The notes: a model not told the origin generated them from the sequence alone. Shown: positions 52,964 to 63,045, numbered from the stretch's first letter. The stretch is 64,000 bases of DNA from an uncultured Mollicutes bacterium (GCA_945923475.1 CAMELE010000002.1:62001-126000), one strand, 5' to 3'. A program made the numbers and translations.

Positions 52964-53854
52964 TTGAAGCAATTATTTTTAGATTCACATAACTATAAAT
53001 TAAATGTCCATGTTTTTGAAGTCGATTCGCCAAAAGCTATAGTTCAAGTTATTCATGGCATGGAGGAACATCAAGAAAGATACGAACCATTTGTTAATTT
53101 TTTAAACGAAAATGGTTATACTGTTGTAACATCTAATATGAGAGGTCATGGTGAAGATGCTCCAGTTTTAGGCTACTTTGCTAAAAAAGATGGTTATAAG
53201 TTTCTTGTAGATGACCAAATTGTAATTAATAATTATATTAAAGATAATTATCCCAATACTGATATTTATTTATTTGCCCACTCAATGGGTACAATTATCG
53301 CAAGAAATGTTTTAATGACCCATTCCTCTTCATTTGCTAAGGTTTGCTTATCTGGATTTCCTAATCCCGACTTTGGAGCATATGCAGGAATACCAATTGC
53401 GAAATTTATTAGTTTATTTAAAGGAAAAAAAGGTCACTCTAAATTTGTTTCCAATCTATCTACTGGCAGATTTAATAAAGCAATCAAAAATGCTAAAACT
53501 GATGTAGATTGGGTTTGTGCTAATGAAGAAACAATCAATGCCTATATTCAGGATCCTTACTGTGGTCATGGCTTTACATTAGGTGGATTTATTGACCTTT
53601 ATCATCTAGTTATAAGAATGAGACACAAAAGTAATTATAAGAATGTAAATTCGATGCCTATTCTAGCATTAAGAGGCGCTAATGACCCATGCACAGGCTA
53701 TGATAAGGGTTCAAAAAAATCACTAAATATATTAAATCATGCCGGATTTAAGGATATTAAAGAGATTAAATACGAAAATATGCGTCATGAAATTCTAAAT
53801 GAAAAAGAAAATAAAATAGTATATAACGATATACTAGAATTTTATAACAAATAA
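52964..53854 (+). CDS. Alpha/beta hydrolase, monoacylglycerol lipase-like
   Basis: Serine hydrolase of the lysophospholipase/monoglyceride lipase group. Family features: VIHGMEEHQERYEPFV near residue 35, nucleophile serine in FAHSMGT near 105, acid in LRGANDPCTGY, and histidine in RHEILNE at the C terminus. About 296 residues. I prefer TTG 52964, four bases after GAGGTGAT, over ATG 52946, which lies upstream of that site. Probably cytosolic as there is no signal peptide. Confidence 0.88.
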   Translation: MKQLFLDSHNYKLNVHVFEVDSPKAIVQVIHGMEEHQERYEPFVNFLNENGYTVVTSNMRGHGEDAPVLGYFAKKDGYKFLVDDQIVINNYIKDNYPNTDIYLFAHSMGTIIARNVLMTHSSSFAKVCLSGFPNPDFGAYAGIPIAKFISLFKGKKGHSKFVSNLSTGRFNKAIKNAKTDVDWVCANEETINAYIQDPYCGHGFTLGGFIDLYHLVIRMRHKSNYKNVNSMPILALRGANDPCTGYDKGSKKSLNILNHAGFKDIKEIKYENMRHEILNEKENKIVYNDILEFYNK

Positions 53855-53857
53855 CAT

Positions 53858-53893
53858 AAATGGCTAAGATAAATTCTTAGCCGTTTATTATTA
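53858..53893. terminator. Bidirectional terminator between the hydrolase and ABC genes
   Basis: GGCTAAGA (53862-53869) pairs with TCTTAGCC (53875-53882), followed by GTTTATTATTAT; AT-rich on both sides, between convergent genes. Confidence 0.85.
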
Positions 53894-53901
53894 TAGAGTA
53901 A

Positions 53902-54549
53902 TTAATCACTCTGCTTATTCAAATACTTTATAATCTCTTGTTTTAATTCTTCTTTATTACCATTAACTTTAAACTCTTTTGTAATACACTTATCTAAAAT
54001 GCAAATTCTATTAGAAAGTACCAAAGCCTCATCTAAATCATGAGTTACAAATATACATCCCTTTGATTTAAATAAATATTTACTTAATAAATTTATTAAT
54101 TTCATCTTTAGTATCGTATCTAAAGATGAAAATGGTTCATCTAATAAATATATATCTGCATCATTTAAGATTGCTCTTACAATATTGATTCTTTGTTTTT
54201 GTCCACCCGATAGCATTTTAGGATATTTATTAACTAAATCTTTTACCTCAAAAGCCTCAAGAAGCTCCATTATTTTATCAAAATCATCCCTAATTAAGGC
54301 TAAATTTTCATAAACTGTTAAGCTATTGATTAGCCTAGGCTCTTGGAATACATATGAGATTTTAAAATCATTAGGAATTACATTCCCAGTATAATCAATT
54401 AATCTTGAAATTATCTTTAAAATTGTTGTTTTACCTGCTCCTGAAGGACCATAAATACAAACAATTTCGCCATCATTAATATCTAAACTTAAATTGTCTA
54501 AAACTATATTATTGTCATATAATTTAGAAATATTTTCAAGCTTAAGCAT
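53902..54549 (-). CDS. ABC importer ATPase, nitrate/sulfonate/taurine type
   Basis: Nucleotide-binding subunit. Walker A GPSGAGKTTILK at residues 34-45, Q-loop YVFQEPRL, signature LSGGQKQRINIVRA, Walker B IYLLDEPFSSLD, and H-loop FVTHDLDEAL are all canonical. 215 residues, short for the family. Overlaps the permease start by 8 bases; the three ABC genes form one operon with a lipoprotein. Resembles SsuB/ThiZ proteins. Confidence 0.93.
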   Translation of the reverse strand: MLKLENISKLYDNNIVLDNLSLDINDGEIVCIYGPSGAGKTTILKIISRLIDYTGNVIPNDFKISYVFQEPRLINSLTVYENLALIRDDFDKIMELLEAFEVKDLVNKYPKMLSGGQKQRINIVRAILNDADIYLLDEPFSSLDTILKMKLINLLSKYLFKSKGCIFVTHDLDEALVLSNRICILDKCITKEFKVNGNKEELKQEIIKYLNKQSD

Positions 54550-55294
54550 TTTGATACCTCACAACATGACGCTTAACGATTTTAACAATAGCTTCTATTA
54601 AAAAGCCAAGAATAACTGCAATAATTGCAAGAGCAAATAGCTTCTCAGTTTCTAAATAAACCTTATCATATTGCATCAAGGTACCAATAGCATTTTTAGA
54701 TAATGCCATTGCCTCAGCCGCAATAACAAGTTTCAAATTAAGGCTTAAATTAGAACTGATAATATCAAAGATAGAACCAAGAGTTTCATTATAATAAATA
54801 TAAACCTTCTTCTTTTTAGTTAAATTATATATGCTTGCCATTTCAAGTAAATCAGCATCAACCATTTTAAAGCTTGATTTAAGAGATTGATAAATAATCG
54901 GTAAGCTTACAATAAACGCTACAATAATTGGAGTTAACGATGACCTCATCCATATAATTAATATCAGGATTATTGCCATAGTTGGGATTCCTCTAATAAT
55001 AGCAATTATAATTTCAAGGATATGATTCACTTTTTGAAATTTTAAGCCTAATAAAACTAACAAAAATGCTAGTATAAATGATAATAAGAATGAAACAAGA
55101 CTACGAATAATTGTAAAAAGCAAGGCTTTATAAAAGGATAATTTTAAAAAATACTTAAAAGCCTCCTTTATACAAATAAAGGGATTAGGTAAAATTAATG
55201 ATGTATTAACTATTAAAGAGCATAAATACCATAGTAGAATTAAAGCAAATAAAATAATGAAAGGATACAGTAAATTAATTAATAATCTTTTCAT
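54542..55294 (-). CDS. ABC importer permease
   Basis: BPD-type permease with about six transmembrane segments. The coupling EAA-like loop is around LEMASIYNLTKKKKVYIYYNETLGSI (key parts MASIYNLTKKKK and NETLGSI). IIRGIPTMAIILILIIWM resembles SsuC/TauC proteins. 250 residues. Stop and start share a base with the lipoprotein gene. Confidence 0.9.
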   Translation of the reverse strand: MKRLLINLLYPFIILFALILLWYLCSLIVNTSLILPNPFICIKEAFKYFLKLSFYKALLFTIIRSLVSFLLSFILAFLLVLLGLKFQKVNHILEIIIAIIRGIPTMAIILILIIWMRSSLTPIIVAFIVSLPIIYQSLKSSFKMVDADLLEMASIYNLTKKKKVYIYYNETLGSIFDIISSNLSLNLKLVIAAEAMALSKNAIGTLMQYDKVYLETEKLFALAIIAVILGFLIEAIVKIVKRHVVRYQNA

Positions 55295-56247
55295 TAAAAA
55301 TTAAAATAAAAATCATCCGTAACTTCTATACTAGTTAAAGAATATATGTAGTTATAAATAGTATCCTTTATATCTACTGCTTTTTCTGCTCTAATGTTTG
55401 ACCTTCTAATTAAATCTAAGCTAAAGCTTGTGTTTTGTAAAGTTGAATCATATTTTTTAAACAATTCACTTAATCTCGTTACATTTTCTTGTAAATAGTC
55501 TACATTGGATTTCATTAAATTAAATACATCAATAATAACATCCTTATGCTTATTAATCATTTCATTCTTCGCAACAAAGCATGCTTGAGGATAGCCATCA
55601 GCTCCAGTTATATCTTCATATAGTTTTTGCATATCAAAGCTAATTTGTAATCCTTCTACCTTATTTATTGCAGAGGTTACAGCAGGCTCTCCTAAAACTG
55701 CATACGCTCTCTTTCCTTGCTTTTTTGCTAATGCTAATAATGGAATTATTTCTGATGCATCAGATTTTGAAATAATTGATGTCTTATTTTCATTTAACTC
55801 AGCTGTTTCTTGATATGAAATATCATTGTTAGTAAGTAAATATTTTAGTAAATCTAAGGTTGTACCAATCGTTGCATAAATTGGACTATTATATAAGTCT
55901 TTTAGGCTATTTCCACCATTTACAGATACAATATATAGATTACCAAAAACATTATTAGAAACCATTTTAATACCAATGTTCTTCTTATATACTAATGTCG
56001 CAGCGGCTGTCGTTGGTAAAATTGCCATATCACAATCATCAATGGCAACTGAAGATGCTATTTCTGAAGCCTTAACAATATGAATATTATACTTATCACT
56101 ATATTCACCCAAAATATTAGCACATGCAAGAGCGGGTGTCCCATCAGGCAAATAAATACTATATTTTTCTTTTTCTTTACAGCTTATAAAAAGAAATAAT
56201 GATATACAAGCTATAAATAATGATAATAATACTTTAATTTTTTTCAT
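55294..56247 (-). CDS. ABC importer substrate-binding lipoprotein
   Basis: The signal peptide has a basic n-region, hydrophobic core and lipobox LFISC with the lipidated Cys at about residue 23. The mature part begins YSIYLPDGTPALACANIL, typical of NMT1/ThiY/SsuA-like binding proteins; AYAVLGEPAVTSAI is the hinge-region strand. 317 residues. The ligand is unknown; the family binds sulfonates, thiamine precursors or similar small organics. It is followed directly upstream by the hydrogenase gene (12 bases apart), so one transcript may carry all four genes. Confidence 0.9.
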   Translation of the reverse strand: MKKIKVLLSLFIACISLFLFISCKEKEKYSIYLPDGTPALACANILGEYSDKYNIHIVKASEIASSVAIDDCDMAILPTTAAATLVYKKNIGIKMVSNNVFGNLYIVSVNGGNSLKDLYNSPIYATIGTTLDLLKYLLTNNDISYQETAELNENKTSIISKSDASEIIPLLALAKKQGKRAYAVLGEPAVTSAINKVEGLQISFDMQKLYEDITGADGYPQACFVAKNEMINKHKDVIIDVFNLMKSNVDYLQENVTRLSELFKKYDSTLQNTSFSLDLIRRSNIRAEKAVDIKDTIYNYIYSLTSIEVTDDFYFNF

Positions 56248-56259
56248 TAAATCACATTC

Positions 56260-57630
56260 CTATTTTTCAACTTTTCCATCAAGTAAGCCGCTACAATCCT
56301 TAAAGGTTGTATGTAATAATTCATGAGCCTTATGAGATCCTGGTTGGCCTAAGAATTCATCATAAAGCTTTACAATCTCTGGATTTTCATGACAATAACG
56401 AAGCTTTTGACTGCTATTATCTGTACTATATAAGCCTTTATTACGATTAAGCCTTGCCTCAGCTATTTCTGGTTTTCTAATTACCTTAGGTTGTCCACCA
56501 CCATTAGCACAGCCACCAGGACAAGCCATTACCTCAACAAAATCTAATTCAATTTCTTTATTTAAAATTTGTTCAATTAGCTTCTTAGCTTCAGACATTT
56601 GGCTTACTGCAGCCACCTTCAGCTTCTTAGCCTTTAAATCAACAGTGGCAAGTTTTAAATTCTCAATACCTCTTATTGGCTCTAATTCCTCTAGTACATT
56701 TTCAGGCATATTTTCATTATTTAGCATATAATATGCTGTTCTTAATGCAGCCTGCATAACTCCACCAGAATTACCAAAGATAAGTCCTGAACTAGATCCA
56801 GTACCAAATAGGGAATCAAAGCTCTTAGAACCAATATTATTAAAATCAATATTAGCTTCCTTTATCATTTCTACTAATTCTAATGTAGTAATAACAATAT
56901 CTACATCAGGGGAATTAGTATTAGCAGCATTTAATTCACTACGTAAAGCTTCTGCTTTTTTAGCAACGCATGGAGCAACAGTAACATTTACAATTTTATT
57001 TGGATCAATTCCCATTTTACTTGCAAAATATGTTTTTACAATTGAGCCTTGCATCGCAATAGGGCTCTTAGCACTTGATAGATTAGGAAGTAGCTGTGGA
57101 TAAAAGATTTCCGCCATTTTTACCCAGGCTGGGCAGCATGAGGTAAACATAGGAAAATGTGGAGAATTATTTTTAATTCTTTCTAAAAGCTCATTGGCCT
57201 CTTCCATTATAGTTAAATCAGCTCCGCAGGCAATATCAAGTACATAATCTGCGCCCAATGCCTTAATTGCACTAACCATTTGCCCTTCAAGGAATTCCCC
57301 CTTTGGAAACCCAAATGCATCTCCAATAGCTATTCGTACTGCCGGTGCAGTGTTAAATACTACAATTTTATCCTTATCATTTAATGCTTTTTTAACCTTA
57401 TCTATATTGCTTACAGGTTTAATTGCATTAAATGGGCAAACCTGAAGACATCTACCACAATTAATACAAATTGCTTTTCCTCCAGTTTTATTTACATCGT
57501 AAAAACCAAATACACCTATCTCATTTTGGCATGCTCTTTGACATATATGACAGTTTTTACATAAGCTATCATCAACCTCTATGCTTGGGTTATCTGGATT
57601 AATTAATACTCTTGCTAATTCTAAACTCAT
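56260..57630 (-). CDS. [FeFe] hydrogenase, single-subunit, two [4Fe-4S] clusters
   Basis: Two ferredoxin-type clusters at the N terminus (CKNCHICQRAC near 26-36 and CINCGRCLQVCP near 55-66). The H-cluster domain has P1 FTSCCPAWVKMAE, P2 VAPCVAKKAEA and P3 VMACPGGCANGGGQP. P2 begins AP rather than the usual MP, which fits group B-like enzymes rather than the classic group A. 456 residues. ATG 57630 follows GGAGGAG at 8 bases. H2 production from ferredoxin during fermentation is the likely role. hydE/F/G maturases are not in the window. Confidence 0.93.
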   Translation of the reverse strand: MSLELARVLINPDNPSIEVDDSLCKNCHICQRACQNEIGVFGFYDVNKTGGKAICINCGRCLQVCPFNAIKPVSNIDKVKKALNDKDKIVVFNTAPAVRIAIGDAFGFPKGEFLEGQMVSAIKALGADYVLDIACGADLTIMEEANELLERIKNNSPHFPMFTSCCPAWVKMAEIFYPQLLPNLSSAKSPIAMQGSIVKTYFASKMGIDPNKIVNVTVAPCVAKKAEALRSELNAANTNSPDVDIVITTLELVEMIKEANIDFNNIGSKSFDSLFGTGSSSGLIFGNSGGVMQAALRTAYYMLNNENMPENVLEELEPIRGIENLKLATVDLKAKKLKVAAVSQMSEAKKLIEQILNKEIELDFVEVMACPGGCANGGGQPKVIRKPEIAEARLNRNKGLYSTDNSSQKLRYCHENPEIVKLYDEFLGQPGSHKAHELLHTTFKDCSGLLDGKVEK

Positions 57631-57654
57631 ACATAACTCCTCCAAATCATAAAA

Positions 57655-58230
57655 CTAAAGATTAATATTTAAAGAAAAAATAGTTTTTAACGATCTATAT
57701 TTTGCTAAAAAAATGGTATTTAAAATTTCATCTATTTCATTATCATAATCACTATTACTTGAAACTCCACAAAATAATTTAAACAATTGCTTAAATCCAG
57801 CCACAAATTCTTTGTAATAGTCCTTTTTTGTCAATGCATCTATTGATGATACTAACATAATAAACGAACTGATTTTAGGCTCAACAATATTATTAGTGTA
57901 ATGAAGGAAGTCCTCATATTCCTCATTAGTCATATGGGCTGAAGATATCGAGCTCCAAGTAAATTTTTTTCCAGAAACACAATTGATATAATCTAATATA
58001 TCCTCCTCAATTGTAATTTTCTTGATATATTTAAGTTCAAGCACAGAAACATCATTATTTAATGCGGCCATATATAAATATATCATTTGAACCATAATAT
58101 CAAATGATTTTAAGGCGTTATCTAAAGAAATAATATTATTTGGCTTACTATTATACATTTGTCTAATTTCTTCTTCAAGTGATAAATATATTCTTGAAGC
58201 TTGTGTAAAATTTTCTTGTAAATCTTTCAT
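57655..58230 (-). CDS. Unknown 191-residue helical protein next to hydrogenase
   Basis: Not recognised. It is predicted mostly alpha-helical and soluble, with motifs such as ALKSFDIMVQMIYLYMAALN and YKEFVAGFKQLFKLFCG. No cysteine cluster or cofactor motif is seen. It lies 24 bases ahead of the hydrogenase on the same strand, so it is likely the first gene of that transcript. Tentative; TerB-like helical bundles look similar, but I cannot assign it. Confidence 0.7.
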   Translation of the reverse strand: MKDLQENFTQASRIYLSLEEEIRQMYNSKPNNIISLDNALKSFDIMVQMIYLYMAALNNDVSVLELKYIKKITIEEDILDYINCVSGKKFTWSSISSAHMTNEEYEDFLHYTNNIVEPKISSFIMLVSSIDALTKKDYYKEFVAGFKQLFKLFCGVSSNSDYDNEIDEILNTIFLAKYRSLKTIFSLNINL

Positions 58231-58311
58231 TTTATCCCTCTATATTAATTATACCATATTTAGTAATTAATGCACAGGAAAAAGAAAATTTGTCTTAATT
58301 TTTTTGATGCC

Positions 58312-58345
58312 TTAAAAAAAATAGGGAAGCAATTAAAGCTCCCCT
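58312..58345 (-). terminator. Terminator of the DUF368 gene
   Basis: Minus strand GGGGAGC (58338-58344) pairs with GCTTCCC (58324-58330) around TTTAATT, followed by TATTTTTTTT. Confidence 0.85.
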
Positions 58346-58369
58346 TATACTATTTAATTTCAAGATAAA

Positions 58370-59236
58370 TTATTTAATTATTTCTTTTTTGTCTACATAT
58401 CTGACTAAAAGATATGAGGTTGCTAAGGATACAATAAATAAAATAATCGAAACAATTATTGTAACTACAATATTGGAAATTAAACTATAATCAAATGATA
58501 CAAATAATGCTATGATTGAACCAATAAAGAAGCCAAAAATAGCCCAATTAGTTGCTCTTTTATATTTAGTAAGTAAATATTTCATAAGCTTTGCAATTGT
58601 AAAGAAGCCAATAATCATACCTATTGCAAATACACCAAGAACTAAGATAGCATGGAAAGGAGTATTCTTAAGCTCAGAAATCATATTTAATATTGGTTGA
58701 TAATAACCAAGTATTAATAAAAGCAAAGATCCACTAATCCCAGGAACAACTAATGCACATGAACCTAATGCGCCTACTACAAATAATAATATCCATTGAT
58801 ACCATGCCATACCAGTTGAAATATTTACATCCTTAAAGCTTGGAATAAAACATAAACCAACTACAATTATGAATGGGATTATAATACTTGCAATATCAAT
58901 CCTTTTGAAGCCGTTTTTTCTTGAATCAAGTAATAATTTAGGAAATGATCCTAACATTAAGCCAGCAAAAACACATGTTATTTCAAAAGGAATATACTTA
59001 AGTGCAAGCTTTAGCGGATAGTACATAGCCGCAAATGCTAACACCATTCCAATAAATATTGGTAATAAAAATTTAACACTTTTTTTGAATTCAGACTTTA
59101 AATTACCAATTGCAGTAATTAAATCCTCATATATATTAAGAGATACTGCAATTGTACCTCCACTTACACCTGGAATTATCATTGATACACCAATTGCAGC
59201 GCCCTTTAAGCAATTAATCAAATTAGTTTTTAACAT
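58370..59236 (-). CDS. popT: DUF368 membrane protein, PopT-type undecaprenyl phosphate translocase family
   Basis: Polytopic membrane protein (about eight segments). It has the family's repeated signatures IIPGVSGGTIAV near residue 22 and VVPGISGSLLLLILG near 165. DUF368 proteins (PopT) are reported to recycle undecaprenyl phosphate across the membrane for cell-wall synthesis. 288 residues. The name rests on family membership. A GGAGG site precedes the ATG. It is an independent transcript between two terminator/promoter gaps. Confidence 0.85.
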   Translation of the reverse strand: MLKTNLINCLKGAAIGVSMIIPGVSGGTIAVSLNIYEDLITAIGNLKSEFKKSVKFLLPIFIGMVLAFAAMYYPLKLALKYIPFEITCVFAGLMLGSFPKLLLDSRKNGFKRIDIASIIIPFIIVVGLCFIPSFKDVNISTGMAWYQWILLFVVGALGSCALVVPGISGSLLLLILGYYQPILNMISELKNTPFHAILVLGVFAIGMIIGFFTIAKLMKYLLTKYKRATNWAIFGFFIGSIIALFVSFDYSLISNIVVTIIVSIILFIVSLATSYLLVRYVDKKEIIK

Positions 59237-59323
59237 AATTCATCCTCCATTAAGCCTCAAGCTTAATTTATATCTACTTCTCTATTGTATCATATATTTA
59301 AATTTTTAAATAAATATTTTTTA

Positions 59324-60922
59324 TTAGCTTTTATTTATATTAATAATTTTAGCATTATCTAAAACACTACCATAGTGATTAATTGAAATTACTATTTTAT
59401 CTTTAGTATTTTCATTAATTATATTAATTATTTTTTTAGCTGTAATAGGATCTATTTTAGCATTCATTTCATCTAAAAAAACAATCTTTGTATCTCTTGC
59501 AAGAACTCTTGCAATATTAAAGAGTGCAAGCTCACCTGAGGAATAATTACTACTAATAAGTTGCTCGTCTAGATTAGCTATATAATCTAGACCAACCTTA
59601 TCTAAGGCCTGTCTAACAATATCCCTGCTTATTCTTTCATCCTTAAGCCTAACCTCATCTAAAATACTACAATTACTAAAGAATGGATCCTGATAAACAA
59701 TAGAGAATAATGAAGCCTTAGCATCATCTGAAAGATCATAAGCCGGACAATTCCCGATTAATACCTCACCACTTGTAGGCTTAATAAGTCCCATCGCAAG
59801 CTTCATTAAGGTTGATTTCCCAGCTCCTGATGGACCTTGGAATACAATTCTTTGGCCTTGTGTAACATTTAAATTAAAATTATTAATTACTAATTTATCT
59901 GAATATCCAAAGGATACATTATTAAATTTAATAGTTACCTCACTAAAATCATTTAAATTCTCTTTATCATCTGCTTGAATTTTAAAGAATTGGTTTATTC
60001 TTTTAACAGATGCTAAGCTTTTTTGAATTGTTTGGATTTCCATTCCTAATGCTTCTATAGGGGTAAATAAATCTGTAATTAGGGAAATTGATGAGATAAT
60101 CATACCAACACTCATACCAAATATATTATGATTAAAGCCACTAACAAGTAATATGGAAACTACAACTATGTTTCTTACTATTTGCATAATTGGGGAAAAC
60201 ATAGCATCATAAAAATTACTAGCCTGAGCAGTTTTAAAATGGTCTTGTAATATTTCTGCATATTTATCCTTGGCATAATTTTCAGCCTTGTTTACTTTAA
60301 TTTGCTCAATATTCTCAACATTTTCAAGTAATACCTTATTAACATTACCCTCAAGCGATTTTGTTTTTAATTGAGCCTTCATCATTCTTTTTCTAACAAA
60401 TGAAGTAAACAATATTAAAAATGGTAATATTGCTAAAACAATTATACCAAATAACCAACTATAAATAATAATAGTCGCTATTATTCCAATCATTTTAAAT
60501 AAATCTGTACAAATATTCACAATTCCTGAGGTGAAAAGCTCATTAATTGAATTTACATCGTTATTAAAATAAGACTCAAGAGTACCAGAATCAGTATTTA
60601 CAAGGGAATTATAATTCATTTTATGAACATGCTTCATCATATTACATCTTAAATTTGCTGTAATATTTTGACTTGTTGAAAGCATTATTATATCCTTGAT
60701 AAAGGTAATTATTCCAATTAGTAAATAGATAAGGGAATATGTAATTGAAAATACTATTAACGTTTTTATTTTTGAATTACCAATTGCATCATCAACAATT
60801 ATTCTTAATACCTGAGCAGGAACTAATGAAATTAGAGTAACTGCTATAATCATAAAAACAATTAATCCTAATTTTAGCTTATGCTCTTTAAAATACAATA
60901 CTATTGTTTTAAAAACACTCAT
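59324..60922 (-). CDS. ABC exporter half-transporter A (consensus ATP site, degenerate signature)
   Basis: Six-helix transmembrane domain (1-310) fused to an ATPase domain. Walker A GPSGAGKSTLMKLA is near residue 355, Walker B IVFLDEMNAKID with the catalytic Glu, and the H-loop is ISINHYG. The signature, normally LSGGQ, reads YSSGE. 532 residues. It follows the partner gene by one base. The pairing of a good Walker B here with a canonical signature in the partner is the pattern of heterodimeric exporters such as BmrCD and TM287/288. Confidence 0.92.
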   Translation of the reverse strand: MSVFKTIVLYFKEHKLKLGLIVFMIIAVTLISLVPAQVLRIIVDDAIGNSKIKTLIVFSITYSLIYLLIGIITFIKDIIMLSTSQNITANLRCNMMKHVHKMNYNSLVNTDSGTLESYFNNDVNSINELFTSGIVNICTDLFKMIGIIATIIIYSWLFGIIVLAILPFLILFTSFVRKRMMKAQLKTKSLEGNVNKVLLENVENIEQIKVNKAENYAKDKYAEILQDHFKTAQASNFYDAMFSPIMQIVRNIVVVSILLVSGFNHNIFGMSVGMIISSISLITDLFTPIEALGMEIQTIQKSLASVKRINQFFKIQADDKENLNDFSEVTIKFNNVSFGYSDKLVINNFNLNVTQGQRIVFQGPSGAGKSTLMKLAMGLIKPTSGEVLIGNCPAYDLSDDAKASLFSIVYQDPFFSNCSILDEVRLKDERISRDIVRQALDKVGLDYIANLDEQLISSNYSSGELALFNIARVLARDTKIVFLDEMNAKIDPITAKKIINIINENTKDKIVISINHYGSVLDNAKIININKS

Positions 60923-60923
60923 A

Positions 60924-62600
60924 TTAAGCCTCCATTAATTCTTTGAAGGATTTATCATGCATTAGGTTTTCATATGTATCAAATAATGTTTCATTATTAT
61001 TTATATACATAATTTTATTAGTTTCCTTTAAAACATTTCGATTATTAGAAACTAAAACAATTATGCTATCCTTATAGCTCTTTAGTTTTGTTATCATTTT
61101 ATCCACAAGATCCTTATTGACACTTTGGAAAGGATCATCTAATAAAATTAGGCTACAATTAGGATATAAAGCTCTTGCCATTTGCAGCCTTTTTTGTTGG
61201 CCACCACTTATATTGGCATTTGTATGCGATAAGGACGCATCAAGTCCACCCATTTCCTCTAAATCATCACTAAGGGCTGATACCTCTAATGCTTTATCCA
61301 AATTACCTTCTCTTGCTAAAGTAATATTATTTTTTATCGTATCAGAAAAAAGAGCTACATCTGATGCACAATAGGTAATATATTGGGTTTTATTACTTGC
61401 AAATTGAGTTATCTCATATCCACCAAGGGTGGAACTTCCATCATATTGGTAAAGACCTGATAAGGCTCTAAGTAATGTTGTTTTACCGCATCTTACTCTT
61501 CCACATATACCTATAATTTCTCCTCTTGAAGCAGTAAATGAGATATTAGCTAATTTAAATCCATTACCATATTGATAGGATAAATTCTTAACAATTAAAG
61601 AATCATCCTTTAATTCAAAATTTAAAGCATTATCATTAAAAGGCTTTAAATAGTCCCTACAACGAATCCAAGATACCTTAAATGCTTGATAAGCATTAAA
61701 TAGTTTACCTACTTTACCTGCTTTTCTTGCAATAAGCATATAGGTAGTTATAAATGCCGATAAAACACCTACTGTATATATTCCATCAATGTCGTTTATT
61801 ACCTTTCTACCACCAAAATATGTTATTAATCCAAGTCCACATAAGCCAATTGAATAATATAATGGCTCGAGGCTACTTTGGAAAAGGAGAGCTATAAAAT
61901 TCTTTCTTTTTAAAATATTAACAGATTTTTGATAGTCTTCATAATATAAATAGCTACAGCCAAAGCCTCGATAATATAATTCATTGTTAAGTCTAGTTAA
62001 AGTAATATCCTTATTTTTAGATAAATACTCCTTATATTCTTTGTTTTTCTTATATACAATTTTTTTCATATAATGAGATGATAATATCGATAAAATAATA
62101 AATGGTAAAGATATTAACGAAAGACGCCAATCAGTTATAAGCATCATTGTAATATAGCCAATTAGCAATACAAATGTATCAAATACTTCTGTAGTTATTT
62201 TTCTTATTCCTTCTGTTGTATCATAGATATCAGAAAGATTTCTATTTAATATATCACCTGTATTATTTACTGCAAAGTAGTTTAAATCCTTAGAAAATAA
62301 GCTTTCAAGGCTTATTTGACGCATCTTAAGCGCCATTTTATTACCAAAGACTCTAACTAAGTAGCGTTTAAAAAAACGATTTATTTGAACAAAAAGCACA
62401 AGTGAAAAAAAGATAATACAATATTTTAAGACAATACTAAAGTCATTACTATTTAATGAGTCTATTGTTTTACCCTCTAAAACGGGAATAAAGCACATTA
62501 AACCATCAAATAATAACGCTGTAATACACATAGGAATAACGATGTGTAGATTTAAAATAAAATAGGTTCTTATTCTTCCATAATCTTTATTTTTCATCAT
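60924..62600 (-). CDS. ABC exporter half-transporter B (degenerate catalytic site)
   Basis: Six-helix domain (1-325) plus ATPase. Walker A reads GRVRCGKTT near residue 368, the signature ISGGQQKRLQMARAL is canonical, Walker B is LILLDDPFQSV with Asp replacing the catalytic Glu, and the H-loop His is replaced (LVSNNRNV). So this half is expected not to hydrolyse ATP at its own site. 558 residues. It begins within the end of the marR gene, so regulator and exporter form one operon. The substrate is unknown: drug, peptide or lipid. Confidence 0.92.
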   Translation of the reverse strand: MMKNKDYGRIRTYFILNLHIVIPMCITALLFDGLMCFIPVLEGKTIDSLNSNDFSIVLKYCIIFFSLVLFVQINRFFKRYLVRVFGNKMALKMRQISLESLFSKDLNYFAVNNTGDILNRNLSDIYDTTEGIRKITTEVFDTFVLLIGYITMMLITDWRLSLISLPFIILSILSSHYMKKIVYKKNKEYKEYLSKNKDITLTRLNNELYYRGFGCSYLYYEDYQKSVNILKRKNFIALLFQSSLEPLYYSIGLCGLGLITYFGGRKVINDIDGIYTVGVLSAFITTYMLIARKAGKVGKLFNAYQAFKVSWIRCRDYLKPFNDNALNFELKDDSLIVKNLSYQYGNGFKLANISFTASRGEIIGICGRVRCGKTTLLRALSGLYQYDGSSTLGGYEITQFASNKTQYITYCASDVALFSDTIKNNITLAREGNLDKALEVSALSDDLEEMGGLDASLSHTNANISGGQQKRLQMARALYPNCSLILLDDPFQSVNKDLVDKMITKLKSYKDSIIVLVSNNRNVLKETNKIMYINNNETLFDTYENLMHDKSFKELMEA

Positions 62601-63033
62601 TTATGCCCTCAAATCTTATTTTACGATATCTTTTAGATTCTAAATATATTTTTGAAATTAATTCATCTAGTAATAAAAGCTCTTCTTTTGTTAAAACCTT
62701 GAAAATTGCATTATAGAATTGAATTTCTTCGTTTCTTTCTGTTTCTTTAATTAAATATGCCTTTTGGCAAGGTTTAATAAGCTTTTTCCTAGAATCGATG
62801 GGATCAGGAAAAACAGATATATATTCTTCTTTTACGAGTCTTTTAACCATTCTTGTAACTAAGGCTTTATCTACATTAAGATATAAAGCAATATCTTTAG
62901 CATATAATCCATCAGAATGCTTAGTTGTATATCTTACCAGCTCAAATTCGTTATTATTAAGATCACTTTTATTTTCTTTATTTTTGTAAAGCATCATATT
63001 TCTTACTATTTTAGTAATATTTCTTCCATCCAT
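62587..63033 (-). CDS. MarR family transcriptional regulator
   Basis: Winged-helix repressor. The recognition region KDIALYLNVDKALVTRMVKRLVKEEYI (key part VDKALVTRMVKRL near residues 60-72) and the wing FPDPIDSRKKLIK are typical. 148 residues. ATG 63033 follows GGAGG by 4-5 bases; the TTG at 63045 overlaps that site. It is first in an operon with the two ABC half-transporters and faces two palindromic sites that overlap its own promoter, so autorepression relieved by a ligand is likely. Confidence 0.92.
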   Translation of the reverse strand: MDGRNITKIVRNMMLYKNKENKSDLNNNEFELVRYTTKHSDGLYAKDIALYLNVDKALVTRMVKRLVKEEYISVFPDPIDSRKKLIKPCQKAYLIKETERNEEIQFYNAIFKVLTKEELLLLDELISKIYLESKRYRKIRFEGINDEK

Positions 63034-63045
63034 AACGTCCTCCAA

